From the NCBI GenBank assembly GCA_017621225.1, contig JAGATN010000009.1, positions 1 to 64,000 of the forward strand: 64,000 nucleotides of DNA. The letters are read 5' to 3'. Positions 51,772-60,356 of this stretch are shown here, one piece after another. The stretch is from Muribaculaceae bacterium (GTDB lineage Bacteria; Bacteroidota; Bacteroidia; Bacteroidales; Muribaculaceae). Made by a program: the position numbers and the translations under genes. How positions within the stretch are numbered: position 1 is the stretch's first letter; each line of letters opens with the position of its first letter. The notes under the pieces are model-generated. The model was not told where the DNA came from. It saw only the letters and a list, made by a program, of their open reading frames with translations, and did no database searches.

Positions 51772-54660
51772 TTATTTTGACGAACGTTTGAATCGGTAAA
51801 CCGTGAACGAGTAGGGGGCAAGTATGGTCGAATAGCTCTTGCCGGCAACGTTTATGGCGCTCGTCACCGGCTTTACCAAGTCGGGGCGCTCTATGGAGTT
51901 TTCGGCATCGAGCGACGGCGCTGTCAACGTAATGGCGTTTCCGCCGCTTATCGATTCGTTTTTCTTCAGTTTGTCGAAGTCGATGGTTATGGCGTGCGGC
52001 TTGTCGGACGTGTTGGCCACCTTAACTATGAATTCGTTCGTATCGTCGTCGATTACGGCCGAGGCAAACAGTCCGTTCTGGCCCTCATTGCCTGCGGCAG
52101 GGCGGTTGTCGTCGAGCGTGATGGGCACTACGCGCGATCCTCGGTTGTTGCCGTATAGCTTCTGTACGTGGTAGCTCGAGGTCGGGAACGACGACAGGTT
52201 GTCGAACCATATGAGGTCGGGGCGCCATTGCCACCCTTCGACGTGCGCGAACAATGGAGCATACGTGGCCATGTGCACTATGTCGGCATTGCGTTCGAGT
52301 CCGGTCATGAATGCGGCCTCAAGAAGCGCGGGATAGAAATGGTTGTACTTTTTGCCGTTTATGTGGCAGGCATATTCGCCTGCAAATACGGCCGGACCTT
52401 TGCGGTCGTAGTTGTCGTAGCGGTTGCCTTGGCTCAAGAACCATTGTGCCGGGCGATAGAAATGTTCGTCGACCAGATCGGCTTTTACTTTGCGCATTTC
52501 AGGCCAGAGGAAGTCGAATTCGCGGCCTTCGGATTGCGGGCCTGACGAGCCGACAATCATTATTTCGGGATGCGATTTGCGCAGTGCGTCGACAAACGGT
52601 TTCAATCGTTCCACGTATTCGTTGCCCCACTGCTCGTTGCCTATGGCCAGATATTTTAGTCCGAAAGGTTCGGGATGGCCCATTTCGGCGCGGAGCGCTC
52701 CCCATTTTGTCGAAGTGTCGCCGTTGGCAAACTCTATGAGGTCTATCGCGTCGTCGATGTACGGTTGCAGCGCGTCGACCGGCACGTGCGCATCCTCCGA
52801 GTCATTTTGGTATTGGCAGGCAAGGCCTACGTTGAGCACGGGGAGTGGCGCGGCTCCCAATTCCTCGGCCAGCAAGAAGTATTCGTAGAATCCGAGTCCG
52901 TAGCTTTGGAAATAGTCGGGATAGAAGCGATGGGGGAATGTATAATGCCAGCGGTTGAAGTTTAACGGACGGTTCTCTACCGGGCCTACCGTGTTTTTCC
53001 ATTGGTAGCGGTCGGTTATCTCGGTGCCTTCCACAATGCATCCGCCGGGGAATCTCAGCAATCCGGGCTTTATGTCGTATAATTTTTCCACGAGGTCGCG
53101 GCGCAGGCCGTTTTCATGTCCTTTCCAGGTGTCGACCGGGAATAGCGATATGTGTTCGAGGTCGACGGTGGTTTCGGGTTTCGACAGGAATATGCGCAAT
53201 ATCGCCTTGGGGTCGGTGACCGAAGGTTTAAGAATTACGGAGTATTTTTTCCACTCTTTTGAGTCGATTGAGAGGTTTTGCGATGTGATGTCCTGGTTTT
53301 CGCCTTGCGATGCGGGCTGCACGAGCGCTACTCGTATGTTTGCTTTTCCGCCTTCGGGCGTGCGCGCCCATACCGAGAAGCGATATTCCTTGTCGGCTTC
53401 AACGCCTATGCCGAAGAAACCTTCGTTTTCGAGTCCGGTGTGCTTATGTCCGTGGCTTGCGGCTCCCAACCTTACGTAGTGCGGGTTTCGTTCGAACGGG
53501 CCGTCATCCTTCAGCTCGATGTTGCCGAACGTTTTCCATCCCATCAGGTTTTGCGGAAATTCGAACGATCTGTTTTTCACCTTTTCGGCGTAGAGGCCAC
53601 CGTCGGCCGCATAGTTGATGTCCTCGAAGAACAGGCCGTACATCGTAGGATGTATCTTTGCTCCAATTTTGTTGGTGGCCACGTTCAGGTTGCTGTGGGT
53701 GATGGGCCACGCGTTCAGCAGTCGTTCATATTCTTCTTGCGTGATGGGCATTATGGTGCCGTGGCGCGGGTGGAAATTCATCTTCACTTCCTGCTCTACC
53801 GGCTTGAAGTTGACAAGGTCGGTTGATTCGGTGAATTGATATTTCCCGTCGATGTAAACGTCGTACATCAATATGTACTTGTCGCTGTTTATGAGCTTGA
53901 ACGTGCCGGCTCCTTCGACAGCCGACCGAGTTTGCTGCTTGTACTCCGGATCTTCGACCCATTTTCCCGACGACAGCGATTTGGTGGTAGCCGTTTTTAT
54001 GCCGTTGCCGTGTCCTTCGGTCTTATAGAACATATGATACACGCCATCCTTCACCATTATGTCGCCGTCAATGCATGACTTGCCGTCTTTGGGTATGAAG
54101 AATGGTTTGGGCTCGCCTTCGAGGTCGGTGAAATCGTCGTTGGCATATGCATAATATATTATGTCGGGGCCGTCGCCATGCTTCATCGACCAATATACGA
54201 GCATCTTCCCTGCTTCGGGATCGTATATCGACTGGGGCGCCCATACTCGTTTCAGGTCTTCGTTGCCGGCGAAGCGATCCTGTATGTTAATTACGTTCGA
54301 CGTCCAGTTGATGAGGTCGTTCGATTTCATCAATATCATTGCACGGTTCGAATCCCATCCCTTTGCCGACACCATGTCGGTAAGCACCATGTAGAAGGTT
54401 TTGCCGTCGGGGCCGCGCAATATGTGCGGGTCGCGAACGCCTCCCGTTGAGCTTATGACCTTTGAGTCGATCACGGGTTTGTTGTCGTTTAGTGCGGTAA
54501 AGTTGAATCCGTCGTTGCTGACGGCGTAATGCACCGATTCGTCGGCAATGCTATTGCCTGTGAAATAGGTAAACAGATAGGCTGTGGGTTCGATGTTCTT
54601 TTCGGCATTCAGCGAAAAGGCCATTGAAGCGGCCAGCAGTGAAGCTGCTATTAATTTCAT
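51772..54660 (-). CDS. Secreted GH43-GH51 arabinofuranosidase fusion
   Basis: A 962-residue exported protein with signal MKLIAASLLAASMAFSLNA. Residues about 22-315 are a five-bladed GH43-type propeller (GGVRDPHILRGPDG, VWAPQSIYDPEAGKMLVYWS, AVEGAGTFKL); the catalytic Asp at the start of blade 1 is not obvious in LFTYFTGN. Residues about 325-960 are a GH51 alpha-L-arabinofuranosidase: KIHPTMYGLFFEDINYAADG, acid/base Glu676 in IGNEQWGNE, nucleophile Glu762 in FAGEYAC, and a C-terminal beta domain. It would cut arabinose side chains or arabinan in the periplasm. It is the second gene of a unit with the BNR protein, 16 nt apart, and likely under the HTCS. Confidence 0.9.
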   Translation of the reverse strand: MKLIAASLLAASMAFSLNAEKNIEPTAYLFTYFTGNSIADESVHYAVSNDGFNFTALNDNKPVIDSKVISSTGGVRDPHILRGPDGKTFYMVLTDMVSAKGWDSNRAMILMKSNDLINWTSNVINIQDRFAGNEDLKRVWAPQSIYDPEAGKMLVYWSMKHGDGPDIIYYAYANDDFTDLEGEPKPFFIPKDGKSCIDGDIMVKDGVYHMFYKTEGHGNGIKTATTKSLSSGKWVEDPEYKQQTRSAVEGAGTFKLINSDKYILMYDVYIDGKYQFTESTDLVNFKPVEQEVKMNFHPRHGTIMPITQEEYERLLNAWPITHSNLNVATNKIGAKIHPTMYGLFFEDINYAADGGLYAEKVKNRSFEFPQNLMGWKTFGNIELKDDGPFERNPHYVRLGAASHGHKHTGLENEGFFGIGVEADKEYRFSVWARTPEGGKANIRVALVQPASQGENQDITSQNLSIDSKEWKKYSVILKPSVTDPKAILRIFLSKPETTVDLEHISLFPVDTWKGHENGLRRDLVEKLYDIKPGLLRFPGGCIVEGTEITDRYQWKNTVGPVENRPLNFNRWHYTFPHRFYPDYFQSYGLGFYEYFLLAEELGAAPLPVLNVGLACQYQNDSEDAHVPVDALQPYIDDAIDLIEFANGDTSTKWGALRAEMGHPEPFGLKYLAIGNEQWGNEYVERLKPFVDALRKSHPEIMIVGSSGPQSEGREFDFLWPEMRKVKADLVDEHFYRPAQWFLSQGNRYDNYDRKGPAVFAGEYACHINGKKYNHFYPALLEAAFMTGLERNADIVHMATYAPLFAHVEGWQWRPDLIWFDNLSSFPTSSYHVQKLYGNNRGSRVVPITLDDNRPAAGNEGQNGLFASAVIDDDTNEFIVKVANTSDKPHAITIDFDKLKKNESISGGNAITLTAPSLDAENSIERPDLVKPVTSAINVAGKSYSTILAPYSFTVYRFKRSSK

Positions 54661-54676
54661 GTCTATTATGATTTTG

Positions 54677-56002
54677 TTAAAGATTAAATTCGAGTATGTA
54701 CACCGGTTGGGGCGCGGAATCGAGTCGCTTCTCTCCGTCGCCCTGTATGGTTGGCTGAACGAATATGTGGAGCTTGCGCGCCGTTCGCCACAAGTCGTTG
54801 TCGAACGTAGGTTCCCAGGCCGGAACTTCGAAGTCGGTGAGATGCATCGTCTTCCAGTGGTCCGACTCGGCCCCTTTCGATGTGTAGAGTAGCGTCACCC
54901 GGCTGCCCGACTCGGCGTCGCGGGTAAGGTAATATACTTTTTTCCCGTCGATGACCATTCGGGGTCGAGCTATCGGAATCATTTTTGTGCCTCCCCCTTT
55001 CAACGAAAAAGGCGTGGTGCGGTTCGAGAGCTGTTTCTGATGCCAGGCGTTGTCCTTGTGCCATACTATGCGATATTGCGGGATGTCGCTGTCACTGTCG
55101 CGCCAATACGACGCTATGTATGGATTGCCGTCGCTGTCGGCGCTCATGCTCGTTTGGTTTATCAACTCGGAGTTTTGCGGTATCTTTACGGCGTACTCGG
55201 CGTTTGCGGCCGTGATGGGCAGCTCGTAGGGTGTTCCGTCCGATTTTTCCCAAGTCTTGCCGTTGTCGGTCGATCGGGCATAGCAAATGTCGTGGTTGGT
55301 TTCGACGAGCCACGATTCACGCCACACCCATGAAATGTGTATCGTGCCCTTTGCGTCAACGAATATCTGCCAGTATGCGTTGCGTTGGTTTTCGCCGTCA
55401 ATCAGATTGCTGTGTATGCTCTCCCACTTCTTGCCTTGTGTGTCGTAGCGTTTCAGCACCAGGTTGCCCCTTCCCGATGCTCCCGAACGGTATGCAAACA
55501 TCAGGCTGCCGTCGGCCAGATTGTAAAACTCGGGATAAGTTACGTCGTCTTCGTTCTCGCCGGTCATGGGCTGAAGGTCGCCGAGGGCCAATGATTCGGG
55601 GCTGACGCTTCGGCAGTATTTCAGCTTGTGCCCGTGATGGTCGAAGGCCACGTGTAGGTAGCCGTCGCCGTCTACGGCTATGCTTATCACGTTGTGCGCA
55701 TCGGCGGCATTGCCTTTGTATTGGCTGCGCGATATCTGCCATTTGTCGCTTCCGAGTGTGCGCGATGCCAGCGTGAGGTAGCTGTCGGAGTCGTAGAACG
55801 CCACGTATTGCTTGTTGCCGCGTGACGCCACGGAGTTGGCACGAAATATGGCGGTGTTGACCGACGTGCCTCCGAATCCGCTGTCAGACACTTTTACGAG
55901 TCGGCTTTTGAAGGCTTGTGCCGGTAGAATCGATATTATTATTGTCAGGCACGCCATGACCCATCGCGATGGCGTATTGGTGAATGCTGTGTTTGAATTC
56001 AT
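54677..56002 (-). CDS. Secreted BNR-repeat beta-propeller protein
   Basis: A 441-residue protein starting MNSNTAFTNTPSRWVMACLT, a signal peptide ending near AQA; the promoter at 56023-56030 supports this ATG. The body is a propeller of BNR_4 type: DGDGYLHVAFDHHGHKLKYCRS, DGSLMFAYRSGASGRGNLVLKRY, WRESWLVETNHDICYARSTDNGKTWEK. The DHHGH motif is shared with a group that includes ulvan and rhamnogalacturonan-type lyases (PL24/PL25-like), so a polysaccharide lyase or glycosidase is possible. The activity is not proven by sequence. It leads the GH43-GH51 operon, and an HTCS operator candidate lies upstream. Confidence 0.75.
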   Translation of the reverse strand: MNSNTAFTNTPSRWVMACLTIIISILPAQAFKSRLVKVSDSGFGGTSVNTAIFRANSVASRGNKQYVAFYDSDSYLTLASRTLGSDKWQISRSQYKGNAADAHNVISIAVDGDGYLHVAFDHHGHKLKYCRSVSPESLALGDLQPMTGENEDDVTYPEFYNLADGSLMFAYRSGASGRGNLVLKRYDTQGKKWESIHSNLIDGENQRNAYWQIFVDAKGTIHISWVWRESWLVETNHDICYARSTDNGKTWEKSDGTPYELPITAANAEYAVKIPQNSELINQTSMSADSDGNPYIASYWRDSDSDIPQYRIVWHKDNAWHQKQLSNRTTPFSLKGGGTKMIPIARPRMVIDGKKVYYLTRDAESGSRVTLLYTSKGAESDHWKTMHLTDFEVPAWEPTFDNDLWRTARKLHIFVQPTIQGDGEKRLDSAPQPVYILEFNL

Positions 56003-56022
56003 GATATGACTGTAATATGTTG

Positions 56023-56030
56023 CAAAGTTA
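56023..56030 (-). promoter_or_regulatory. -7 promoter element of the BNR/GH43-GH51 operon
   Basis: TAACTTTG on the minus strand, 20 nt before ATG 56002. The direct-repeat operator ends exactly 34 nt upstream of it. Confidence 0.65.
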
Positions 56031-56064
56031 AAAAATGAGGCGTTATTTATGGTACGTTGATGTC

Positions 56065-56092
56065 TCAAAAAGGTGTTTTAATCGTTCAAAAA
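56065..56092 (-). promoter_or_regulatory. HTCS operator candidate of the BNR/GH43-GH51 operon
   Basis: On the minus strand TTTTTGA occurs at 56092-56086 and again at 56071-56065, a direct repeat with a 21-bp period (two helical turns). The near repeat ends 34 nt before the -7 box. The GH43 promoter on the other side of the HTCS gene has the same TTTGA core, period, orientation and 34-nt gap. AraC-type domains bind such repeats. Confidence 0.7.
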
Positions 56093-56206
56093 TCCATAAA
56101 AAGCATCTTATGGTAGTGACAATGTGAAAAAATTCGACCAATAAGAATGTGTTATTGACTGAAAATTATTAATTTTACGTGACAAAGAGATAATTCATTC
56201 GATATC

Positions 56207-59200
56207 ATGAAAAAAATCAGACTGTTTTGTGTAATGTTGATCGTTGCTGTTGGTTGTTGTCTTGCTTATGGCGACGATGACATACCGGCTACCGTGGTGC
56301 AGTTTAAGCTGACCGACGAGATGCCCACCAATTCAGTCAGATGCATGTATCAGGACAGCGACGGCTATATATGGTTCGGCACCACCGGCGGCTTGTGCCG
56401 TTATGACGGATACAGGCTGGTTACCTATCGTTCAGGCTCGTCAAACAGGAATCTTTTGACCAATAACGACATAATATCGCTCTATGAAACCTCGTCGGGC
56501 GATTTGCTCATAGGTACGAGCCGAGGCATGAATGTGCTCGACAAAAAGCGCGTCAACATATCGGTGCCCGAAATTCCCGAACTTCACGATTACGAAATAC
56601 GTACGTTGGTCGAAGACGAGGCTCACAACATATGGGTGGGTACGCATCGACAGTTGGTCAGGCTATCGGCTGACTATTCCAAGATAAAGGTTTATGGCGA
56701 ATTGCCGTTGTCGAGCGTAAACGAACTGTTTTTGGATAAGGATTCAAATTTGTGGGTTGCCTTTTGGGAAGGCGGATTGTATCGCTATGACTCGCGAAGC
56801 GACAAGTTCATGCCCATGCCTGCCATCGGTCAGCGCAATAGCCCGAGAAGTCTGTTTCAGATGTCCGACGGCTCATATCTGGTGTCGACGTGGGGCGACG
56901 GCGTGTGGCGCTTGTATCCCGACCGTCCGGCCGATAATATGATCGAGCCCGTAAAGGTGGTTGAGGGCGACTCTTCGAAAGTGACCATTACATATGGCAT
57001 AGTGCAGGATCGTTACGGATATTTCTGGATAGTGGGCGATCTCGGCCTTTCGCTGGCATCGATTTCGGGCAATGAGATGCGCATACTGGACGTGCCCGAA
57101 ATAACCGGAAATATGAACAATGTGTTCAGTAACATAATGATGGATCGGGAGGACGACATATGGATAGCCGCATTTACCGAAGGTGCTTATATGGTAAGGC
57201 CCGAACGCCCCATGGTGAAGTCGTATGCATTTAAGGAGACAAAATCCATTACCGGCGGCCTTGACCCTTACATTTCAAGCATTTATCGCGACGGAAACGG
57301 CTTGATATGGGTCAATCAGAATCGTTGGGGCCTCGGCATCTATGACATAAAGAACGATAAGATACGGTTTTATGACAAGATACCCGAACTCGCATCGCTA
57401 AAGGGATTGAGCTCCACGCGTTCGATAAAGGGTTTCCGCTCCGACCCCGACGCGGTGTATGTGTGCTGCTCGTACGAACCTTATATATATAAGGTAAGCA
57501 GCGATACATCGTCGATAAAGGTCGATGAGACATGGACGCTTACCGACGGCGGAGGCGGCAATCCGATATCGCTTGACCGCGACCCGGCCGGAAACATATG
57601 GATTGTAACACGCAACAACCTGATGGTGCGGACTCCGGCAGGCGCCTACGTGAATGTCATAAAAAATGAGGACGGAAATGATTTCAACGACATTAAATGC
57701 GATTCGCACGGCAATGCATGGGTGGCCACTAACCTTAACGGACTGGTAAAGATAAGCGAATTTTCGCCCGGCGTGTCGGGGAAGCCGCATTTCACCATTA
57801 CGAAGATGTCGGATGTGCCGGGTGGCTCGGTGAACAAAATCGATGTTGACAACGTGAGCAAGCGCGTGTGGTGCGTAAGCAATTACGACGACTTTTTTAT
57901 GGTCGACATGTCGACCGGCGAAGTGTCTGACAGATCCGAGAAGCTCAACAGCTTCATTAACGGCGGTATACAGAACTTTGTGGTCGATAATGACGGCAAT
58001 GTATGGTTTACCACTAATAATAATGTGTGTGAATACAACACCGAAACCGACGGCTACATAATATATTCAAATACCGACGATGAGGCGATACGGTCGATAA
58101 TCGGCAATTCGGTGTACTACGATCCGCCCGGCGACATTTATCTCGGTGGCGATGAGGGCGTGATATGCTTTCACTCTCCGTCGCAGCTTTTCAAGGAGCT
58201 TAGCGAACATCCTCCCGTGATTACCGACGTGAAGATAAATGGCAAGTCGTGCTTCACTTCGCCCGATTTGGGAGTGTCGTTTGACGACGAGACTTTTGAT
58301 ATAAAGTTGCCGGCCGACGCGCGCAACATCGAAATAGATTTTTCGACGTTGAATTATTCGCATCCCGATTGCGTGTCATACAGTTATAGGCTCAGCGGCG
58401 TCGACGATGATTGGGCCGATATGCCCGACAATCGCTCGTATGCCTACTACAACAGCCTGCCCAAAGGGCGGCATACGCTTGAAATAAGGGCTACCGACGC
58501 ACACGGCAACTGGTCGAAAAGCATAGCCCGCTACACCATAACGCGGCGTAATGCCTGGTATGAGACATGGTGGGCCGAAACCATCTACGCGCTCGTATTG
58601 GTGGGCGCATTGGCACTGGTGGTCATATGGCTCAAGCATCGCTTTATGCTGCGCGAAAAGCTGCGCCGTGCCGAGATGGACAAACGCAACACCGAGGAGA
58701 TAACTCAGATGAAGTTGCGCTATTTCACCAATGTGACCCATGACTTCCTTACGCCTATAACCATCATAAATTGTTTGATCGACGATTTGGAAATAACGTA
58801 TGGCAAGGCGGCGCCGAGTTTGAACAAAATGCGTTCGAATCTTGGAAAGTTGCGTCGTCTCATACAGGAGGTACTCGATTTCAGGAAGTTTGAAAACGGC
58901 AAGATGAAGCTCAAGATATCGAGGGGCGATCTCTATCAGTTCCTTGACGAAGTGTGTCGCAACCATTTCGACCCGCTTATGTCGGCCAAGCATATCAACT
59001 TTACGCTTAATTTCGATTCGATGGCTTTGCCGGCCTATTTTGATTCTGACAAGGTTGAAAAGATAATATTCAATCTCATATCGAATGCCTACAAATATAC
59101 CGACGAAGGTGGTGCCGTCGAACTTTCGGTGAAGATGGTGGCTACCGATGGCGAAAATTACGCCATGATATCGGTGAAAGATAACGGCAAGGGCATATCG

Positions 59201-60262
59201 GCCGAAGATTTGCCCCATGTGTTTGACCGATTCTTCGCGCACGGATCGCGACATGTAAGCTCTAACGGCATCGGCTTGTCGCTTGTGAAAGACCTGGTGG
59301 GCCTGCATAAAGGCACCATCGACGTTAAGAGCGAGGTGGGCTCCGGCACTGAATTTACGGTAATGCTTCCCATCGACCGTCACCGTTACTCCGACGACGA
59401 AATGCTTCTTGAGCAGCAGCCTTATGTCGACAGCCAGCATCAGCTTGCGCTCGATGCCGATGTGGAGGGTGCGGTGGCTGACGAGTCGATGCCGAAGTAC
59501 ACCCTGCTTCTCGTGGAGGACAATGAAGAACTGCTCACCGTGATGGGCAACATATTCATGCGCGACTATAACGTGCTTACGGCGCGCAACGGCGCAGTGG
59601 CGTTGGATTTGGCTCATTCAAACGATGTCGACATAGTGGTCAGCGACCTTATGATGCCTGAGATGGATGGGTTGGAATTTTGCCGTAAGATGAAGTCGGA
59701 CATAAAGACGAGTCACGTGCCCTTCATTTTGCTTACTGCAAAGAACCGACCCGAAGATCGCGTGAATTGCTATAAGGCGGGCGCCGACGGATACATCGCA
59801 AAGCCGTTTGAACTGAAGGTGCTTCAGGCGCGAATCGACAACTTTTTGTCAAACAAGCATATCGCGCAGGCCGAATTCCGCGATTCGGAGGACGTGAACA
59901 CCGGAGTGCTCGAAATGTCGGTCATCGACAAAGAGTTCATGGAAAAAACCGTGGCGATGATAAAGAGTCACATAGAGGATTCGAACCTCGACATCGACAT
60001 GATGACTCGCGAATTATGCGTGTCGCGCGCGTCGCTTTATCGAAAGATAAAAGCGCTTACCGGAATGTCGCCGGTAGAACTCGTAAGAAACATCCGACTG
60101 AAGTATAGCTACGACCTGCTCAAGGAGGGCAAGATGAGCATAGCCTCCGTGGCCTACGCTTCGGGCTTTTCTAATCCTAAATATTATTCCACCTGTTTCA
60201 AGGAACAATTCGGCATTTCACCGCGCGATGTGTTCAAAGAGGAGCCGTCGCGAACGGTTTGA
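56207..60262 (+). CDS. Hybrid two-component system regulator (HTCS) of the arabinan locus
   Basis: A 1351-residue single-chain sensor/regulator. Signal peptide at 1-24, then a two-propeller periplasmic sensor of Reg_prop repeats (about 30-690; DGYIWFGTTGGLCRYDG is one unit) and a Y_Y_Y domain (about 700-780). A membrane helix lies near 788-811. The kinase has phospho-acceptor His845 in THDFLTPIT and the N box NLISNAYKYTDEGG near 960. The receiver (about 1095-1210) has Asp1147 in VSDLMMPEMDG. The AraC domain (about 1245-1345) ends the protein. The sequence THDFLTP has Asp where most relatives have Glu. It sits between two operons with matching operator repeats and most likely senses an arabino-oligosaccharide; that ligand is inferred. 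Confidence 0.93.
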   Translation: MKKIRLFCVMLIVAVGCCLAYGDDDIPATVVQFKLTDEMPTNSVRCMYQDSDGYIWFGTTGGLCRYDGYRLVTYRSGSSNRNLLTNNDIISLYETSSGDLLIGTSRGMNVLDKKRVNISVPEIPELHDYEIRTLVEDEAHNIWVGTHRQLVRLSADYSKIKVYGELPLSSVNELFLDKDSNLWVAFWEGGLYRYDSRSDKFMPMPAIGQRNSPRSLFQMSDGSYLVSTWGDGVWRLYPDRPADNMIEPVKVVEGDSSKVTITYGIVQDRYGYFWIVGDLGLSLASISGNEMRILDVPEITGNMNNVFSNIMMDREDDIWIAAFTEGAYMVRPERPMVKSYAFKETKSITGGLDPYISSIYRDGNGLIWVNQNRWGLGIYDIKNDKIRFYDKIPELASLKGLSSTRSIKGFRSDPDAVYVCCSYEPYIYKVSSDTSSIKVDETWTLTDGGGGNPISLDRDPAGNIWIVTRNNLMVRTPAGAYVNVIKNEDGNDFNDIKCDSHGNAWVATNLNGLVKISEFSPGVSGKPHFTITKMSDVPGGSVNKIDVDNVSKRVWCVSNYDDFFMVDMSTGEVSDRSEKLNSFINGGIQNFVVDNDGNVWFTTNNNVCEYNTETDGYIIYSNTDDEAIRSIIGNSVYYDPPGDIYLGGDEGVICFHSPSQLFKELSEHPPVITDVKINGKSCFTSPDLGVSFDDETFDIKLPADARNIEIDFSTLNYSHPDCVSYSYRLSGVDDDWADMPDNRSYAYYNSLPKGRHTLEIRATDAHGNWSKSIARYTITRRNAWYETWWAETIYALVLVGALALVVIWLKHRFMLREKLRRAEMDKRNTEEITQMKLRYFTNVTHDFLTPITIINCLIDDLEITYGKAAPSLNKMRSNLGKLRRLIQEVLDFRKFENGKMKLKISRGDLYQFLDEVCRNHFDPLMSAKHINFTLNFDSMALPAYFDSDKVEKIIFNLISNAYKYTDEGGAVELSVKMVATDGENYAMISVKDNGKGISAEDLPHVFDRFFAHGSRHVSSNGIGLSLVKDLVGLHKGTIDVKSEVGSGTEFTVMLPIDRHRYSDDEMLLEQQPYVDSQHQLALDADVEGAVADESMPKYTLLLVEDNEELLTVMGNIFMRDYNVLTARNGAVALDLAHSNDVDIVVSDLMMPEMDGLEFCRKMKSDIKTSHVPFILLTAKNRPEDRVNCYKAGADGYIAKPFELKVLQARIDNFLSNKHIAQAEFRDSEDVNTGVLEMSVIDKEFMEKTVAMIKSHIEDSNLDIDMMTRELCVSRASLYRKIKALTGMSPVELVRNIRLKYSYDLLKEGKMSIASVAYASGFSNPKYYSTCFKEQFGISPRDVFKEEPSRTV

Positions 60263-60283
60263 TACGCATTCAAACCAGTTTGA
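60256..60283 (+). promoter_or_regulatory. HTCS operator candidate of the GH43-ara operon
   Basis: GGTTTGA (60256-60262) and AGTTTGA (60277-60283) form a direct repeat with a 21-bp period, and TCAAACC at 60270-60276 is an inverted copy between them. The near repeat ends 34 nt before the -7 box at 60318. The first copy overlaps the HTCS stop codon. Core, period, orientation and spacing equal those upstream of the BNR gene. Confidence 0.7.
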
Positions 60284-60317
60284 ACCATAATTGTACCGCA
60301 GAAGTGACAAATAACAG

Positions 60318-60325
60318 TATCTTTG
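60318..60325 (+). promoter_or_regulatory. -7 promoter element of the GH43-araD-araA operon
   Basis: TATCTTTG on the plus strand, 31 nt before ATG 60357; the operator repeats lie upstream. Confidence 0.65.
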
Positions 60326-60356
60326 CGAATACTTCATTTAATCGCAAAACAAAATT

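Larger units (their letters stand above)
56003..56206. other. Divergent control region between the BNR gene and the HTCS gene
   Basis: It holds the minus-strand promoter and direct-repeat operator candidate of the BNR gene, listed separately. No clear TAnnTTTG box was found for the HTCS gene on the plus strand; AATTTTACG near 56171 is the nearest AT-rich candidate. Confidence 0.5.

Noticed and set aside
58376..59617. Open frame of 413 codons on the minus strand
   Set aside because: It is antisense to the kinase and receiver part of the HTCS gene, whose motifs are all intact; His- and Arg-rich composition without domains.
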